A stretch of DNA of 64,000 bases from Novosphingobium sp049354825 (GCF_049354825.1 NZ_CP186480.1:2418001-2482000), one strand, 5' to 3'; positions 22,821 through 32,415 are shown, counted from the first letter of the stretch. Numbers and translations: made by a program. The notes: a model not told the origin generated them from the letters alone.

Positions 22821-23120
22821 TCAGCCGCGCAGATCGGCCCACTCGGGATGGCGGCGGAACGCGGCCTCGACATAGCTGCAGGCCGGGACGATGCGGAAGC
22901 CCTCGGTCCTTGCGTCGGCGACCATCGCTTCGACCAGCCGGGCGGCCACGCCGCGGCCGCCGATCTCGGGCGGGACCAGCGTGTGTTCGGCCACGCGGTC
23001 ATCGCCGCGCTTGACCCAGGTAAGCCGGCCGATCGCGCTGCTGCCGGCGACTTCGGCGTGATATTCGCCGGCGCTGCCCCGATCGTGGCGGGTGATGGTG
23101 ACCTCGGCGGCATCGGACAT
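22821..23120 (-). CDS. GNAT-type N-acetyltransferase
   Basis: A 99-residue protein of the short, single-domain acetyltransferase type (YjdJ/GNAT_acetyltr_2-like). It has GRLTWVKRGDDRVAEHTLVPPEIGGRGVAARLVEAMV, with the acetyl-CoA loop pattern GGRGVAARL, and a VPACSYVEAAFRRHPEW C-terminal motif. The acceptor is unknown. A longer in-frame ORF upstream is not supported: the conserved family length ends at this start. It faces away from the threonine aldolase gene. Confidence 0.8.
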   Translation of the reverse strand: MSDAAEVTITRHDRGSAGEYHAEVAGSSAIGRLTWVKRGDDRVAEHTLVPPEIGGRGVAARLVEAMVADARTEGFRIVPACSYVEAAFRRHPEWADLRG

Positions 23121-23192
23121 GGCAATTCCCCTCCAGTGTGCTTGACGGCTAACGCGGCGCGCCCATAGGCGTTCCGCCGAAAGCAGGTGCCG

Positions 23193-24188
23193 ATGCAGTT
23201 CCTCTCCGACAACGCCGCCGCCGTCCACCCCGCCGTCTGGGCGGCGATGCAGGCTGCCGACGCCGCGCAGGCGCCCTATGACAACGACGCCTTGTCGCAG
23301 GCGCTGGACGAACGTTTCAGCGACCTGTTCGGACGGCCCGCGTGGGGCTTGTGGGTGGCGAGCGGGACCGCCGCCAATTGCCTGGCGCTGGCGACGATGG
23401 TGCAGCCGCACGGCGGCGTCGTCTGCCACCGCGAGGCGCATATCGAGATGGACGAGGGCGGAGCGCCCGGCTTCTACCTGCACGGCGCCAAGCTGATGCT
23501 GGCGGAGGGCGACGGCGCGATGCTGACCCCGGCGGCCATCGCCGCAGTGATCGATCCCGTTCGCGACGACGTTCACCAGGTCCAGCCGCACGCGGTCTCG
23601 ATCACGCAGGCGACCGAGTACGGGCGCACCTATGGGCCCGCCGACGTCGCCGCGATCGCCGCCTTCGCGGCCGCGCGCGGCCTGCCGCTGCACATGGACG
23701 GTGCCCGCTTCGCCAACGCGGTGGCGTTCCAGGGCGCGACGCCGGGCGCGCTGACGCACGGGGTCGCGGCGCTGAGCTTCGGGTTCATCAAGAACGGCGG
23801 CATGGGGGCCGAGGCGATCGTGTTCTTCGACGAGGGCGCGGCCCGGCTGGCCCGCTATCGCCGCAAGCGCGCCGGCCACCTGCAATCGAAGGGGCGGTTC
23901 CTGGCCGCGCAGATCCACGCCATGCTGGACGGCGACGTGTGGCTGGCCAACGCCCGCCACGCCAATGCCGCCGCGCGCGAACTGGCCGGCGGGGTTGCCG
24001 AACGCCTGCTGCATCCGGTCGAGGCCAACGAGGTGTTCGTGGCGCTGTCCGCGGCCGAACGCGCGGCGCTGCGCGGCCAGGGCTTCGGCTTTTACGACTG
24101 GGGCGAGGATGCGGCGCGCTTCGTCACCGCGTGGAACGCGCGCGAGGCCGACGTCGCCGCGCTGGCGCGCGCGCTGGCGGCGCTGTGA
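23193..24188 (+). CDS. Threonine-aldolase-like PLP enzyme
   Basis: Aldolase/beta-eliminating lyase family, which cleaves beta-hydroxy amino acids such as L-threonine to glycine and an aldehyde. The 331-residue chain opens MQFLSDNAAAVHPAVWAAMQ, typical of low-specificity L-threonine aldolases. HMDGARFANA carries the PLP-interacting Asp, and K200 in GFIKNGGMGAEAI is the likely Schiff-base lysine. ATG 23193 was preferred over a GTG two codons upstream. It is followed by an EamA gene 20 bp downstream, which may be coexpressed. Confidence 0.85.
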   Translation: MQFLSDNAAAVHPAVWAAMQAADAAQAPYDNDALSQALDERFSDLFGRPAWGLWVASGTAANCLALATMVQPHGGVVCHREAHIEMDEGGAPGFYLHGAKLMLAEGDGAMLTPAAIAAVIDPVRDDVHQVQPHAVSITQATEYGRTYGPADVAAIAAFAAARGLPLHMDGARFANAVAFQGATPGALTHGVAALSFGFIKNGGMGAEAIVFFDEGAARLARYRRKRAGHLQSKGRFLAAQIHAMLDGDVWLANARHANAAARELAGGVAERLLHPVEANEVFVALSAAERAALRGQGFGFYDWGEDAARFVTAWNAREADVAALARALAAL

Positions 24189-24207
24189 CGCCCGCAGCGC
24201 CGCCGCG

Positions 24208-25143
24208 ATGAGCCGGCTTCCCGGCGGCTGGAAGGCCGCGGTGTCCTTTGTCCTGATCACGCTGATCTGGGGTTCGACCTGGCTGGTGATCAAGGACCAG
24301 ATCAGCGAAGTGCCGCCATCGTGGACTGTCACCTGGCGCTTTACGCTGGCGGCGGCGGGGATGTGCACGCTGGCGCTGGTGCGGGGCGAAAGCCTGCGCC
24401 TGCCGGGGCGGGTGACCGCGCTGGCGGCGATCATCGGGCTGTTCCAGTTCGCGTCCAATTTCCAGTTCGTCTACCGCGCCGAAAGCCACGTCACCTCGGG
24501 CATCGTGGCGGTGCTGTTCGCGCTGCTGATCGTGCCCAACGCGCTGCTGGGACGGCTGGTGCTGGGCAATGCCATCGGCGGGCGGTTCCTGGCCGGAACG
24601 GGGATCGCGCTTGTGGGCATCGCGCTGCTGCTGCTGCGCGAGTTCCGCATGGCGCCGGCCGGCGCCGACATCGCGCTGGGGGTCGGGCTGACCGTGTGCG
24701 GCATCCTGTCGGCATCGGTGGCCAACATCCTGCAGGCAACGCCGCTGGCCAGGGCGCAGCCGGTGGTCCCGGTGATCGCCTGGGCGATGCTGGCCGGCGC
24801 GCTGGCCGACGCCGCCTTCGCCTGGTGCGTGGACGGGCCGCCAGTGCTGGACCCGCGTCCGGCTTACTGGGGCGGGGTCGCTTACCTGGCGCTGGTCGGA
24901 TCGGTGCTGGCCTTCCCGCTCTATTTCAGCCTTATCCGCAGCTGGGGGCCGGGCCGCGCCGCCTACAACGGGGTGGCCGTGCCGGTGGTGGCGATGGCGC
25001 TGTCGACGCTGTTCGAGGGTTACCGCTGGTCGCTGCTGGCGGGCTCCGGCGCGGTGGTGGCGATCGCGGGGCTGGCGCTGGCGCTGTCGCCCGCCCGTTC
25101 GCCCGCAAGCAGCGCCGCCAGTCCTTCGCGAAACGACGGGTAG
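24208..25143 (+). CDS. EamA/DMT-family exporter
   Basis: A 311-residue membrane protein with about ten helices and two EamA repeats. LIWGSTWLVIKDQI near the N-terminus and the second repeat with YLALVGSVLAFPLYFSLIRSWGPGRAAYNGVAVPVVAMALS match the drug/metabolite transporter superfamily. Substrate unknown; linkage to threonine aldolase suggests amino acid export, which is speculation. Its last 124 bases overlap the end of the epimerase gene on the other strand (25020-25143). Confidence 0.85.
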   Translation: MSRLPGGWKAAVSFVLITLIWGSTWLVIKDQISEVPPSWTVTWRFTLAAAGMCTLALVRGESLRLPGRVTALAAIIGLFQFASNFQFVYRAESHVTSGIVAVLFALLIVPNALLGRLVLGNAIGGRFLAGTGIALVGIALLLLREFRMAPAGADIALGVGLTVCGILSASVANILQATPLARAQPVVPVIAWAMLAGALADAAFAWCVDGPPVLDPRPAYWGGVAYLALVGSVLAFPLYFSLIRSWGPGRAAYNGVAVPVVAMALSTLFEGYRWSLLAGSGAVVAIAGLALALSPARSPASSAASPSRNDG

Positions 25144-25874
25144 CGCGGCGACCAGCCTAGCACGCGGCGCGCCTTGCCGTTGGCGATGCGGCGGTTCTCG
25201 GCGTAAAAGGCCAGCGCCGCCGGGCTGAGCGCGGCCTCCGCCAGCGCCTGCAGCGGCGGCAGCGGCAGGCCCAGCAGGCGGCAGGCTTCCTCGACCACGG
25301 CGTTCTGCGATGCGGGCGCGTCATCGGCAAGGTTGTAGGCGCCCGGCGGCGCCGCCAGCGCCCGCACCGCGCCATCGGCCAGGTCGCCGACATGGATGCG
25401 GCTGAAGACGTGTCCGGGCAGGTCGATGCGGTGGGCCCGGCCTTCGCGCACGCGCTCCAGCATCGATCGCCCCGGGCCGTAGATGCCGGGCAGGCGCAGC
25501 ACCCGCGCGCCGCGCGCCAGCCAGGAGGCGTCGGCATCGTTCCGCCCGCCGCGGCGCCCGGCGATCGGCGCGCTTTCGTCCACCCACGCCCCGCCCGCGT
25601 CGCCGTAGACCCCGGTGGAGGACAAGTAGACCAGCGTTTTTGCGCCCAGCGCATCGCCGTAGGCATCCAGCACCGGGTCGGTGCCGGTGCCATCGGGCGG
25701 AACGCTGGACAGCACGGCCTCCGCGTCGGCCAGCGCCACGCGCACTTGCGCCGAATCGCCGAAGCCCAGCGTGCCGTCGCGCCCGGTCGAGATCACCTCC
25801 CAGCCATCCGCAGCCAGCCCCGCGGCAATGCGCTTTGCGCTGTAACCCAGTCCGAACACGACGATCCGCTTCAT
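25020..25874 (-). CDS. NAD(P)-dependent epimerase/dehydratase-like protein
   Basis: The 284-residue protein starts MKRIVVFGLGYSAKRIAAGLAADGW, an NAD-binding glycine motif, and has VYLSSTGVYGDAGGAWVDE, with the catalytic-type Tyr, and NLADDAP. This is the SDR atypical epimerase pattern (YfcH/YeeZ-like). The substrate is unknown. It lies convergent to the EamA gene and its C-terminal 41 codons lie over the end of that gene on the opposite strand. The start ATG 25874 fits the motif; the upstream frame is longer but has no conserved sequence. Confidence 0.8.
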   Translation of the reverse strand: MKRIVVFGLGYSAKRIAAGLAADGWEVISTGRDGTLGFGDSAQVRVALADAEAVLSSVPPDGTGTDPVLDAYGDALGAKTLVYLSSTGVYGDAGGAWVDESAPIAGRRGGRNDADASWLARGARVLRLPGIYGPGRSMLERVREGRAHRIDLPGHVFSRIHVGDLADGAVRALAAPPGAYNLADDAPASQNAVVEEACRLLGLPLPPLQALAEAALSPAALAFYAENRRIANGKARRVLGWSPRYPSFREGLAALLAGERAGDSASASPAIATTAPEPASSDQR

Positions 25875-25926
25875 GGTCCGCACTCTAACCGCTGGCATTC
25901 GAGGGCGCACGACCTAGATTGGGCGC

Positions 25927-28566
25927 ATGGATATCGCCTCCCGGCCGTCAGAGCCCATCGCCAATCCCGAAACCGCCGATGCCGCCGTGCCGCCCCAGGC
26001 GCCCGCGACGGTCCGCCGCGCCGATTACCGCCCGCCGGCCTGGCGCGTGCCGGAAACGCATCTCGATTTCGCGCTCGGCCTCGATGCCACCACCGTGGTG
26101 ACGACGCTGAAGGTCGAGCGTGCCGGGGACGAACCGCTGCGCCTCAACGGCGATGGCCTGGCCGCGCGGCGCGTGGCGGTGGACGGCGTGGCCGCCAATG
26201 CCTGGCACATGGACGGTGACGACCTTGTCATCGACCTGCCCGGCGACGCGCACGAGGTGACGGTCGAAACCGCGCTCAACCCCGCCGCCAACACCAAGCT
26301 GATGGGGCTCTACGCCTCGAACGGGATGCTGTGCACCCAGTGCGAGGCCGAGGGCTTTCGCCGCATCGCCTTCTTCCCCGACCGGCCCGACGTGCTGTCG
26401 GTCTATACCGTGCGGATGAGCGGGCCCAAGGCGCAGTTCCCGATCCTGCTCAGCAATGGCAACAATACCGCCAGCGGCGAGGGCGAGGACGGCTCCCACT
26501 GGGCCGAGTGGCACGATCCCTGGCCCAAGCCGAGCTACCTGTTCGCGCTGGTAGCGGGCGACCTGGTGGCCAATTCCTCGACCTTCACCACGATGAGCGG
26601 GCGCGAAGTCGCGCTCAACATCTGGGTGCGCGACGGTGACCAGGCGCGCACCAGCCACGCGATGGATGCACTCAAGGCCAGCATGAAGTGGGACGAGGAG
26701 ACGTTCGGGCGCGAATACGACCTCGACCTGTTCAACATCGTCGCGGTCAGCGATTTCAACATGGGGGCGATGGAGAACAAGGGGCTCAACGTCTTCAACA
26801 CCCGCTACATCCTGGCCGACCCCGAAACCGCCACCGACATGGATTACGACGGGATCGAGGGCGTGGTCGCGCACGAATACTTCCACAACTGGTCGGGCAA
26901 CCGCATCACCTGCCGCGACTGGTTCCAGCTGAGCCTGAAGGAAGGCTTCACCGTGCTGCGCGACCAGCTGTTCAGCCAGGATATGGGCAGCCCGGCGGTC
27001 AAGCGGATCGAGGACGTGCGGATCCTGCGCAGCGCCCAGTTCCCCGAGGATTCGGGCCCGCTGGCACACCCGATCCGGCCCGATTCGTACCAGGAAATCA
27101 GCAACTTCTACACCTCCACCGTCTACAACAAGGGCGCCGAGGTGATCCGCATGATGCGCACGATGGCGGGCGAGGCGGCGTTCCGCAAAGGCACCGATCT
27201 CTACTTCGACCGCCACGACGGCGAGGCCGCGACCTGCGAGGATTTCGTCAAGGCGATCGAGGACGGCACCGGGCTCGACCTTGCCCACTTCCGCAAGTGG
27301 TACGAACAGGCCGGGACCCCGCGCGTCACCGCCCGGCTCGAGCATGACGGGACCACCGCCACGCTGGTGCTGACCCAGACCGTGCCGCCGACCCCGGGCC
27401 AGCCCGACAAGGCGCCGATGCCGATCCCGCTGCGCGTCGCCCTGTTCGACCGCGCCACCAAGGCGCACCCGGGCGAGGAACTGGTCGTGCTGGACGGCGC
27501 CGAGGGCCGCTTTGCCTTCGACGGGTTCGCGACCCGCCCGGTGCTGTCGATCAACCGCGGCTTTTCCGCCCCGGTCGCGATCGAGGCCGAACAGAGCGTC
27601 GACGACCTGGTGTTCCTGGCCGCCAGCGACGACGATCCCTTCGCGCGCTACGAAGCCTTGCAGATGCTGGTGGTGCGCCACCTCGTCGCCGCGGTGGAGA
27701 ACGGCAGCGCCGATGCTGCCGAGGGAGCGGCAATCCGCGCGGCTTTTGCCGCGATCCTGGCCGACGAGACGCTCGACGACCTGATGCGCGGCGAACTTCT
27801 GATCCTGCCGGGCGAAGCCTACCTGGCGGAACAGCTGATGGTCGCCGACCCGGGCGCGATCCGTACCGCGCGCGAGGCGCTGAAGGCCGATCTCGGCGCG
27901 GCGCTGTCCGACGCGTTCGAGGCGCTGCACGCGCGCGCCAGCGCGGTGCCCTACAGTCTCGAAGCGGCGGCCAGGGGGGCTCGGAAGGTCAAGACCCAGG
28001 CCCTCGTCTACCTCGCCGCCGGGCGGCCCGCGGTCGCCGCGAAGCTGGCCAAGGCGCAGTACGACGCCGCCGACAACATGACCGACCGCCAGGGCGCGCT
28101 GATGACGCTGGCCGGGCTGGGCGGCCCGGAACGGGAGGCCGCGCTGGAGGATTTCCACGCCCGCTTCGCCGGCAACGCGCTGGTGATCGACAAGTGGTTC
28201 TCGCTCCAGGCCGGCTCGCTTCACCCCGACGTGCTCAGCCACGTCGAGGCGCTGGCCCGCCACCCCGACTTCACGATGAGCAACCCCAACCGCGTGCGCG
28301 CGCTCTACATGGCGATGGCGGTCAACCCCGGCGCGTTCCACGATGCCTCGGGGCGCGGCTATGCGATGATTGCCGACCTGATCCTGGCGCTCGACCCGAT
28401 CAACCCGCAGACCGCGGCGCGCTTCGTCGCCCCGCTGGGCCGCTGGCGGCGGATCGAGCCGGGCCGCGCGGCGATGATGCGCGCGGCGCTGGAACGCATC
28501 GCGGCGGCGCCCGGCCTGTCGCGCGACACGTACGAACAGGTGACCAAGAGCCTTGGCAGCGACTGA
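25927..28566 (+). CDS. pepN: Aminopeptidase N (M1 family)
   Basis: Zinc metallopeptidase removing N-terminal residues from peptides. The 879-residue chain shows the exopeptidase motif GAMEN (280-284), the zinc-binding HEYFH (316-320) and the third zinc ligand Glu339, 18 residues after the HExxH motif. The start carries an unusual Pro-rich N-terminal segment of about 30 residues before the conserved RRADYRPPAWRVPE, a linker-like extension. The C-terminal half has the alpha-solenoid with LMRGELLILPGEA. It overlaps the pgeF start by 14 bp. Confidence 0.95.
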   Translation: MDIASRPSEPIANPETADAAVPPQAPATVRRADYRPPAWRVPETHLDFALGLDATTVVTTLKVERAGDEPLRLNGDGLAARRVAVDGVAANAWHMDGDDLVIDLPGDAHEVTVETALNPAANTKLMGLYASNGMLCTQCEAEGFRRIAFFPDRPDVLSVYTVRMSGPKAQFPILLSNGNNTASGEGEDGSHWAEWHDPWPKPSYLFALVAGDLVANSSTFTTMSGREVALNIWVRDGDQARTSHAMDALKASMKWDEETFGREYDLDLFNIVAVSDFNMGAMENKGLNVFNTRYILADPETATDMDYDGIEGVVAHEYFHNWSGNRITCRDWFQLSLKEGFTVLRDQLFSQDMGSPAVKRIEDVRILRSAQFPEDSGPLAHPIRPDSYQEISNFYTSTVYNKGAEVIRMMRTMAGEAAFRKGTDLYFDRHDGEAATCEDFVKAIEDGTGLDLAHFRKWYEQAGTPRVTARLEHDGTTATLVLTQTVPPTPGQPDKAPMPIPLRVALFDRATKAHPGEELVVLDGAEGRFAFDGFATRPVLSINRGFSAPVAIEAEQSVDDLVFLAASDDDPFARYEALQMLVVRHLVAAVENGSADAAEGAAIRAAFAAILADETLDDLMRGELLILPGEAYLAEQLMVADPGAIRTAREALKADLGAALSDAFEALHARASAVPYSLEAAARGARKVKTQALVYLAAGRPAVAAKLAKAQYDAADNMTDRQGALMTLAGLGGPEREAALEDFHARFAGNALVIDKWFSLQAGSLHPDVLSHVEALARHPDFTMSNPNRVRALYMAMAVNPGAFHDASGRGYAMIADLILALDPINPQTAARFVAPLGRWRRIEPGRAAMMRAALERIAAAPGLSRDTYEQVTKSLGSD

Positions 28567-29323
28567 CGCGCCCGCTTTCGCCCGCTCGCCGCTGCTGGAC
28601 GGACCGCACGGTTTCTTCGGCCGCCGCGGCGGGGTTTCGGCCGGAGTTGCGGCCGGACTCAACGTCGGGCTGGGCGCGGGCGACGATGCCGGCGCGGTCG
28701 CGGAAAACCGCCGCCGCGCGGCCGCGGCAGTCCTGCCCGGCGGGCGGCTGGTGAGCGTCTACCAGGTCCACTCGGCCCGCTGCGTGACCGTGGCGGACCC
28801 CTGGGACGAAAGCGCCCGGCCCGAAGCCGACGCGCTGGTTACCGACCGGCCTGGCCTGGTCCTGGGCATCGTCACCGCCGATTGCGCGCCGATCCTGTTC
28901 CGCGACCGGTCGCGCGGCGTGATCGGCGCCGCGCATGCCGGCTGGAAGGGCGCATTGGGCGGCGTAACCGCGGCGACGCTCGATGCGATGGAAGCGCTGG
29001 GCGCACGCCGGGCGGACATCGCCGCGGTCATCGGGCCGACGATCGCGCAGGCCAGCTACGAGGTCGACGCTGCCTTCCGCGATCGCTTCGCGGCCGCGGA
29101 TCCAGCCAGTTCGCGGCACTTTTCGGGCGGGCGCGACGGGCATTTCCAGTTCGACCTGCCCGGCTACCTGGTCCGCCGCCTGCACGCCGAGGGCTGCGGC
29201 ACGGCCGAATCGCTCGGCCTCGATACTTATGCGGACGCGGACGCGTTCTATTCCTATCGCCGCGCCACGCACCGGGGCGAGCCGACTTACGGGCGGCAGT
29301 TCTCGCTGATCGGATTGGGCTGA
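28553..29323 (+). CDS. pgeF: Purine nucleoside phosphorylase/LACC1-like YfiH protein
   Basis: The YfiH/PgeF family, described both as a multifunctional purine nucleoside phosphorylase and as a cell-wall editing factor. The 256-residue chain has HGFFGRRGGVSAG, VYQVHSARC, TADCAPIL and AHAGWKGALGG. The zinc-binding His/Cys/His set is the family hallmark. I start it at TTG 28553, overlapping pepN by 14 bp, because the conserved N-terminus begins just after it; a different start within pepN is possible. Translational coupling to pepN is likely. Confidence 0.85.
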   Translation: MAATDAPAFARSPLLDGPHGFFGRRGGVSAGVAAGLNVGLGAGDDAGAVAENRRRAAAAVLPGGRLVSVYQVHSARCVTVADPWDESARPEADALVTDRPGLVLGIVTADCAPILFRDRSRGVIGAAHAGWKGALGGVTAATLDAMEALGARRADIAAVIGPTIAQASYEVDAAFRDRFAAADPASSRHFSGGRDGHFQFDLPGYLVRRLHAEGCGTAESLGLDTYADADAFYSYRRATHRGEPTYGRQFSLIGLG

Positions 29324-29506
29324 GCCCGGCGCCTCGGCGCGCCGCGCGGCAGGGCGCAAAATGGCGGTTGGCAGCGCGCCGCTTCGCGTCTATCAGCGCG
29401 CCAAACCGGCTTTCGGGGGGCGCAGGGCGCCTGCCGCGCAGGGCCGGAAACGGGGTATATCGGCACTTTCACAGCGCCGGGTTTCGAAACGGGACAAGAG
29501 CGAAGC

Positions 29507-30073
29507 ATGGCAGACGACGCAGTCACCACCGCCGCCGAACCGGTCCATACGGACGGCGTGCGGCGGCGCGATTTCATCAACATCGCCGCGGTCAGCGCTG
29601 CCGGCGTCGGCGGTGCGGCGGTGCTCTATCCGCTGATCAGCCAGATGGCGCCGTCGGCCGACGTGCTGGCCGAAAGCTCGACCGAGGTTGATACGTCGGC
29701 GATCCAGGAAGGCCAGGGGATCGTCGCGATCTTCCGTTCGCAGCCGCTGTTCGTGCGCAAGCTGACCGCCAAGGAAATCGCCGCGGCCAATGCCGTGCCG
29801 ACCTCGTCGCTGCGCGATCCGCAGACGCTGGCGGAGCGGACCAAGCCCGGCAAGACCGAGTGGCTGATCACGATGGGCGTCTGCACCCACCTCGGCTGCG
29901 TGCCGCAGGGCATCACGGTCGACCAGAACCGCGGCGAATTCGGCGGCTATTTCTGCCCCTGCCATGGGTCGCAGTACGATACGGCCGCCCGCATCCGCAA
30001 AGGCCCGGCACCCAAGAACCTGGAAGTGCCGCCTTACGAATTTTCGTCCGACACCGTCGTCAAGGTAGGCTGA
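29507..30073 (+). CDS. petA: Ubiquinol-cytochrome c reductase, Rieske iron-sulfur subunit
   Basis: Carries the 2Fe-2S cluster of the bc1 complex. The 188-residue chain has a twin-arginine type signal (RRRDFINIAAVS), one anchor helix (about 25-45), and the two Rieske cluster motifs CTHLGC (126-131) and CPCHGS (150-155). It sits on the periplasmic side of the inner membrane. The start ATG has an RBS GGGACAAGAG upstream. Order petA-petB-petC with gaps of 12 and 20 bp indicates one operon. Confidence 0.98.
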   Translation: MADDAVTTAAEPVHTDGVRRRDFINIAAVSAAGVGGAAVLYPLISQMAPSADVLAESSTEVDTSAIQEGQGIVAIFRSQPLFVRKLTAKEIAAANAVPTSSLRDPQTLAERTKPGKTEWLITMGVCTHLGCVPQGITVDQNRGEFGGYFCPCHGSQYDTAARIRKGPAPKNLEVPPYEFSSDTVVKVG

Positions 30074-30085
30074 GGTTTCTCCGCG

Positions 30086-31384
30086 ATGAGCTTTCACTGG
30101 GCCAAACAGTACACCCCTAGCCATCCGTTCATGCAGTGGATGGACGAGAAGCTGCCCTTGCCGCGCCTCGTCTTCAACTCGCTGGGCGGCGGCTATCCGG
30201 TGCCGCGCAACCTCAACTACGCGTGGAATTTCGGCGTCCTTGCCGGGTTCTGCCTGCTGCTGCAGATCGTTACCGGCGTCGTGCTGGCGATGCATTATGC
30301 CGCCAATACCCAGGTCGCGTTCGGCTCGGTCGAGCACATCATGCGCGACGTCAACTGGGGCTGGATGCTGCGCTATGCGCACGCCAACGGCGCCAGCGCG
30401 TTCTTCGTCGTGGTCTACTGCCACATCTTCCGCGGTTTCTATTACGGGTCCTACAAGGCCCCGCGCGAGATGGTGTGGCTGCTGGGCGTGGTCATCTTCC
30501 TGCTGATGATGGCCACCGCGTTCATGGGTTACGTGCTGCCGTGGGGCCAGATGTCCTACTGGGGCGCGCAGGTCATCACCGGGCTGTTCTCGGCGATCCC
30601 GCTGGTCGGCGACCCGATTCACACCTGGCTGCTGGGCGGCTTCGCGCCGGGCAATTCGGCGCTCAACCGCTTCTTCTCGCTGCACTTCCTGCTGCCGTTC
30701 GTGATCGCGGGCGTCATCATCCTGCACATCTGGGCGCTGCACATCCCCGGTTCGAACAACCCGACCGGCGTGGAAGTGAAGACCGAAAGCGACACGATCC
30801 CGTTCCACCCGTACTACACGGCCAAGGACGGCTTCGGGCTTGGCGTCTTCCTGCTGATCTACTGCGCGTTCCTGTTCTTCATGCCGAACTCGCTGGGCCA
30901 CCCGGACAACTACATTCCGGCCAACCCGCTGCAGACGCCCGCGCACATCGTTCCGGAATGGTATTTCTGGCCGTTCTACGCGATCCTGCGCGCCTTCACG
31001 CAGGACTTCCTGTTCGTCCCGGCCAAGCTGATGGGCGTCATCGCCATGTTCAGCGCGATCCTGGTGTGGTTCCTGATGCCTTGGCTCGATCGCAGCCCGG
31101 TCCGCTCCGGCCATTACCGGCCGCTCTACAAGAAGTTCTTCTGGGCGCTGGTCGTCGACGCGGTGATCCTGGGCTACTGCGGCGGTTCGCCGGCGGAAGA
31201 GCCCTACGTGATGATCAGCCAGCTGGCCGCGCTGTACTACTTCCTGCACTTCTTCGTCATCGTCCCGATCGTCTCGTCGATCGAGCGGCCGCTTCCGCTG
31301 CCGACCTCGATCACGGCATCGGTGCTGGGTGACGGGGACATGCCCGTTTCGCCCACTCCCGCTCCGGCGGCTCCAGCGGCCTGA
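30086..31384 (+). CDS. petB: Cytochrome b of the bc1 complex
   Basis: The membrane core of ubiquinol-cytochrome c reductase with two b hemes and the Qo and Qi sites. The 432-residue chain contains about eight helices, heme histidine regions AMHYAANTQ and VVYCHIFRGFYYGS, the Qo site PEWYFWPFYAILR, and GQMSYWGAQVITGLFSAIP. It ends with a Pro/Ala-rich tail. It starts 12 bp after petA and is followed 20 bp later by petC. Confidence 0.98.
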   Translation: MSFHWAKQYTPSHPFMQWMDEKLPLPRLVFNSLGGGYPVPRNLNYAWNFGVLAGFCLLLQIVTGVVLAMHYAANTQVAFGSVEHIMRDVNWGWMLRYAHANGASAFFVVVYCHIFRGFYYGSYKAPREMVWLLGVVIFLLMMATAFMGYVLPWGQMSYWGAQVITGLFSAIPLVGDPIHTWLLGGFAPGNSALNRFFSLHFLLPFVIAGVIILHIWALHIPGSNNPTGVEVKTESDTIPFHPYYTAKDGFGLGVFLLIYCAFLFFMPNSLGHPDNYIPANPLQTPAHIVPEWYFWPFYAILRAFTQDFLFVPAKLMGVIAMFSAILVWFLMPWLDRSPVRSGHYRPLYKKFFWALVVDAVILGYCGGSPAEEPYVMISQLAALYYFLHFFVIVPIVSSIERPLPLPTSITASVLGDGDMPVSPTPAPAAPAA

Positions 31385-31404
31385 TTGAGGACGAGAGAAC
31401 CGAC

Positions 31405-32217
31405 ATGATCCGCATCCTCTCCATTTTCGGCGGCCTGTTCTTCGCGCTCGCGCTGCTGTGGTCGTTCGGCAAGGGCGCCTACAGCGCCGCGACCGAGCCC
31501 GTGCCGCAGAGCGCCGAAAAGGCGCTCCACAAGCACCCCAAGGAACTTGAGCTGGCCAGCAACGGCCCGCTCGGCCACTTCGACCGCCAGCAGCTGCAGC
31601 GCGGCTTCGCGGTGTACGAGCAGGTCTGCTCGAACTGCCATTCGCTCGGCTACGTCTCGTACCGCGACCTGGCCGCGCTGGGTTACGACCAGGACGAGGT
31701 CAAGGCGATCGCCGCCAAGGCCACCGTCAACGCGGTCGATCCGCTGACCGGCGAAGCCAAGGACCGCCCGGGCACCCCGTCGGACAAGTTCCCGCCGGTC
31801 GTCTACGCCGGCACCGGCCACCCGCCGGACCTGTCGCTGATCACCAAGGCGCGCCACGACGGGCCGGCCTACGTCTATTCGCTGCTGACCGGCTATGCCG
31901 CGCAGACCCCGGCGATGCTGGCCAAGCACCCCGAGGCGAAGACCGGCGAAGGGCTGTATTACAATCCCTACTTCGCCAACCTCAACATCGCGATGCCGCC
32001 GCCGCTGACCAGCGACGGGCAGGTGACCTATTCGGACGGCACCCCGGCGACGATCGACCAGATGGCCAAGGACGTCGCCGCGTTCCTGGTCTGGACCGCC
32101 GAGCCCAAGCTCGACAAGCGTCACCAGACCGGCCTCGCCGTGCTCGGCTTCCTGCTGTTCGCGACGATCCTGGCCTACATGGCCAAGCGCCAGGTCTGGG
32201 GCGACCTCGCGCACTGA
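31405..32217 (+). CDS. petC: Cytochrome c1 of the bc1 complex
   Basis: Electron carrier from the Rieske protein to cytochrome c. The 270-residue chain has an N-terminal signal/anchor, one CSNCH heme-attachment motif (75-79), the conserved NLNIAMPPPLTSDG region with the Met ligand, and a C-terminal membrane anchor (LAVLGFLLFATILAYMAKR). The operon ends with a terminator at 32241-32277. Confidence 0.97.
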   Translation: MIRILSIFGGLFFALALLWSFGKGAYSAATEPVPQSAEKALHKHPKELELASNGPLGHFDRQQLQRGFAVYEQVCSNCHSLGYVSYRDLAALGYDQDEVKAIAAKATVNAVDPLTGEAKDRPGTPSDKFPPVVYAGTGHPPDLSLITKARHDGPAYVYSLLTGYAAQTPAMLAKHPEAKTGEGLYYNPYFANLNIAMPPPLTSDGQVTYSDGTPATIDQMAKDVAAFLVWTAEPKLDKRHQTGLAVLGFLLFATILAYMAKRQVWGDLAH

Positions 32218-32240
32218 GGGCGGCACCGGCACGAAAACGC

Positions 32241-32277
32241 GAAACGCCCCGGCGGCCACACGGCCCCGGGGCGTTTT
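32241..32277 (+). terminator. Terminator after petABC
   Basis: A 10-bp perfect stem (32243-32252 with 32266-32275) with a loop of 13 bases is followed by TTTT. It ends petABC and lies before the tRNA-Gly. Confidence 0.75.
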
Positions 32278-32302
32278 CGTATCCGCCGTGGCCAACAGGG
32301 AA

Positions 32303-32331
32303 TTGATCGCGCCGCCCGGCTCGGGCATAGG
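32303..32331 (+). promoter_or_regulatory. Possible promoter of tRNA-Gly(TCC)
   Basis: TTGATC (32303-32308), 17-bp spacer, CATAGG (32326-32331). This is just upstream of the tRNA gene starting at 32342. Imperfect boxes make it a modest prediction. Confidence 0.4.
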
Positions 32332-32341
32332 CGGCGCCAGC

Positions 32342-32415
32342 GCGGGTATAGCATAGTGGTAATGCACTAGCCTTCCAAGCTAGCTAGAGGGGTTCGATTC
32401 CCCTTACCCGCTCCA
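32342..32415 (+). tRNA. tRNA-Gly (TCC)
   Basis: Acceptor GCGGGTA pairs with TACCCGC, then T and encoded CCA. Anticodon loop CTTCCAA gives TCC, stem CTAGC/GCTAG. T loop GTTCGATTC. One of two glycine tRNAs in the window; the other is CCC at 57813. Confidence 0.95.
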
